Source: Saprospira grandis str. Lewin (GTDB lineage Bacteria; Bacteroidota; Bacteroidia; Chitinophagales; Saprospiraceae). Taken from it: DNA of 64,000 nucleotides. The notes under the pieces were generated by a model. The model searched no databases, was not told the origin of the DNA, and was given only the letters and a program-made list of their open reading frames with translations. This document shows, one piece after another, positions 63,236 to 64,000 of the stretch; within the stretch, counting starts at the first letter, position 1, and every line of letters begins with the position of its first letter. The stretch spans positions 620,001 to 684,000 of the forward strand of contig NC_016940.1 in the NCBI RefSeq assembly GCF_000250635.1, given 5' to 3'. Made by a program: the position numbers and the translations under genes.

Positions 63236-64000
63236 TTGATAATTCCTCTTTTTTTGGGACTTCCTTCCTTAAAAATATCCGGCAATAAAAAATGTTCTGG
63301 ACGTTTTTCCAATTCAACTTGGACGTTAATCAGATAATTTTCATAAACCGCTGCAGGCGTTTTCAAACTCAGTTGTCGAAGCATGAGCTGCCCATCAATA
63401 TCGGCCTGCATATCTAAGTAAACATTGCTATAAACAAATCCTCGGACTTTGCTCCTTGGCGCCAAACGATGCCTAGAGCGGCCCATAGACGGGCTATATT
63501 CTTCTTGAGAAATCCAAATCCCCTCTAAGATAGAAGCCGAATCTAATTCCAAAAAACTGGCTTGCTCAGCCAACTGATTGCGATAAATGGCTAAAACAGA
63601 GGGATATTTAAGGCGGCAGTTTGCCTGTACGATAATTGTATCGCTAGCAATAGCTTGAACACTGCCCTCAAAACCCGACTCAAAAATAATATTGGGCGCT
63701 TGCAAGATGACCTCTTCTAGTTGAGCCTCTTTTCCAACATAAATTGCTTTTTCAGCTCGAATGAGTAAGGCTCCTTTTAAATTCTCATTTTGCAAATATA
63801 ATTCTTCGGCTAAAATATATTTAGGCGTTTGTTCAAAAGAACAGTGAACTTTTGGGGCCAGACTGGTTTGCTGTTCAGGCAAAGTCAGCAGTTGGTCCAA
63901 ATGCCTCAATTTGTCTAATGCTAAACGCGGTAAAAACTTACTGCTTCTTCGCTCCTCGCCATAAAGCAGTTGCCCCCCCTCAAACGGTTGACCCGCAGCC
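63223..64000 (-). CDS. Partial protein of the pilus/secretion operon (N-terminus outside window)
   Basis: At least 258 residues; the frame stays open to the window edge (upstream residues read AAGQPFEGGQLLYGEERRSS). A beta-helix-like region has repeated short strands typical of stacked coils: GALLIRAEKAIYVGKEAQLE, VILQAPNIIFESGFEGSVQA, IASDTIIVQANCRLKYPSVL. It ends VYENYLINVQVELEKRPEHF with KRGIIKCLE. The right-handed helix pattern suggests a surface or periplasmic protein similar in layout to bactofilin/polymer-forming domains. Function unknown. Confidence 0.7.
   Translation of the reverse strand, partial: AAGQPFEGGQLLYGEERRSSKFLPRLALDKLRHLDQLLTLPEQQTSLAPKVHCSFEQTPKYILAEELYLQNENLKGALLIRAEKAIYVGKEAQLEEVILQAPNIIFESGFEGSVQAIASDTIIVQANCRLKYPSVLAIYRNQLAEQASFLELDSASILEGIWISQEEYSPSMGRSRHRLAPRSKVRGFVYSNVYLDMQADIDGQLMLRQLSLKTPAAVYENYLINVQVELEKRPEHFLLPDIFKEGSPKKRGIIKCLE

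Overview
The window looks like a chromosomal segment of a gliding Bacteroidota bacterium, most probably of the Saprospira type (inferred from gene content, no database search). Pointers are promoters with a TAnnTTTG -7 box, Bacteroidota-style genes (DUF4199 pair, phosphotransferase-RapZ fusion, giant secreted RHS-type proteins) and a dense family of GC-rich, palindrome-filled intergenic repeats. No rRNA, tRNA, CRISPR array or origin was recognised.

Left part (1-32.4 kb): mostly housekeeping genes, many on the minus strand. In order: an alpha/beta hydrolase cut by the window edge; a PolX-type protein with a degenerate polymerase site; two STAS-like small genes (one frameshifted); a probable class I terpene synthase downstream of tatD, an LPG-synthase-like membrane protein and panD; an ECF sigma/anti-sigma pair; a macro-domain-like protein; an antitoxin with a toxin remnant; an S24 repressor; enolase; the obgE-DUF4199-DUF4199-GT2 cluster; adenylate kinase; the threonine dehydrogenase/KBL pair; three STAS-like genes; a DUF3298 lipoprotein; rimO; accD; a kinase-RapZ fusion; a tandem array of six STAS-like genes; and propionyl/acetyl-CoA synthetase. 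The eleven STAS-like paralogs in three clusters are a striking lineage expansion.

Middle and right (32.5-60.7 kb): one large minus-strand polymorphic-toxin (RHS) locus. It starts at 60.7 kb with four secreted or lipoprotein genes (including LamG and OmpH-like proteins), continues with a 2397-residue SpvB/RHS-like secreted protein and a LolA-like protein, then a ~2294-codon RHS gene. An IS3-family (IS407-like) element has split this gene. A 4-bp target duplication shows that precise excision would restore the reading frame. Downstream lie three orphan RHS core-tip cassettes, each with a different toxin-like tip and its own small, AT-rich immunity candidate. The cassettes are bracketed by a ~262-bp direct repeat.

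Right end (60.9-64 kb): a type II secretion/type IV pilus-like operon (GspF, two pseudopilin-like proteins, a partial upstream protein), interrupted by a pair of intergenic repeats.

About 20 copies of the GC-rich repeat occur. One end reads GGGGCC next to a T/A-rich run, the other contains CATCGCTAGGCC. Several copies form convergent pairs. They often sit directly before start codons or after stop codons and mark the breakpoints of the RHS cassettes.
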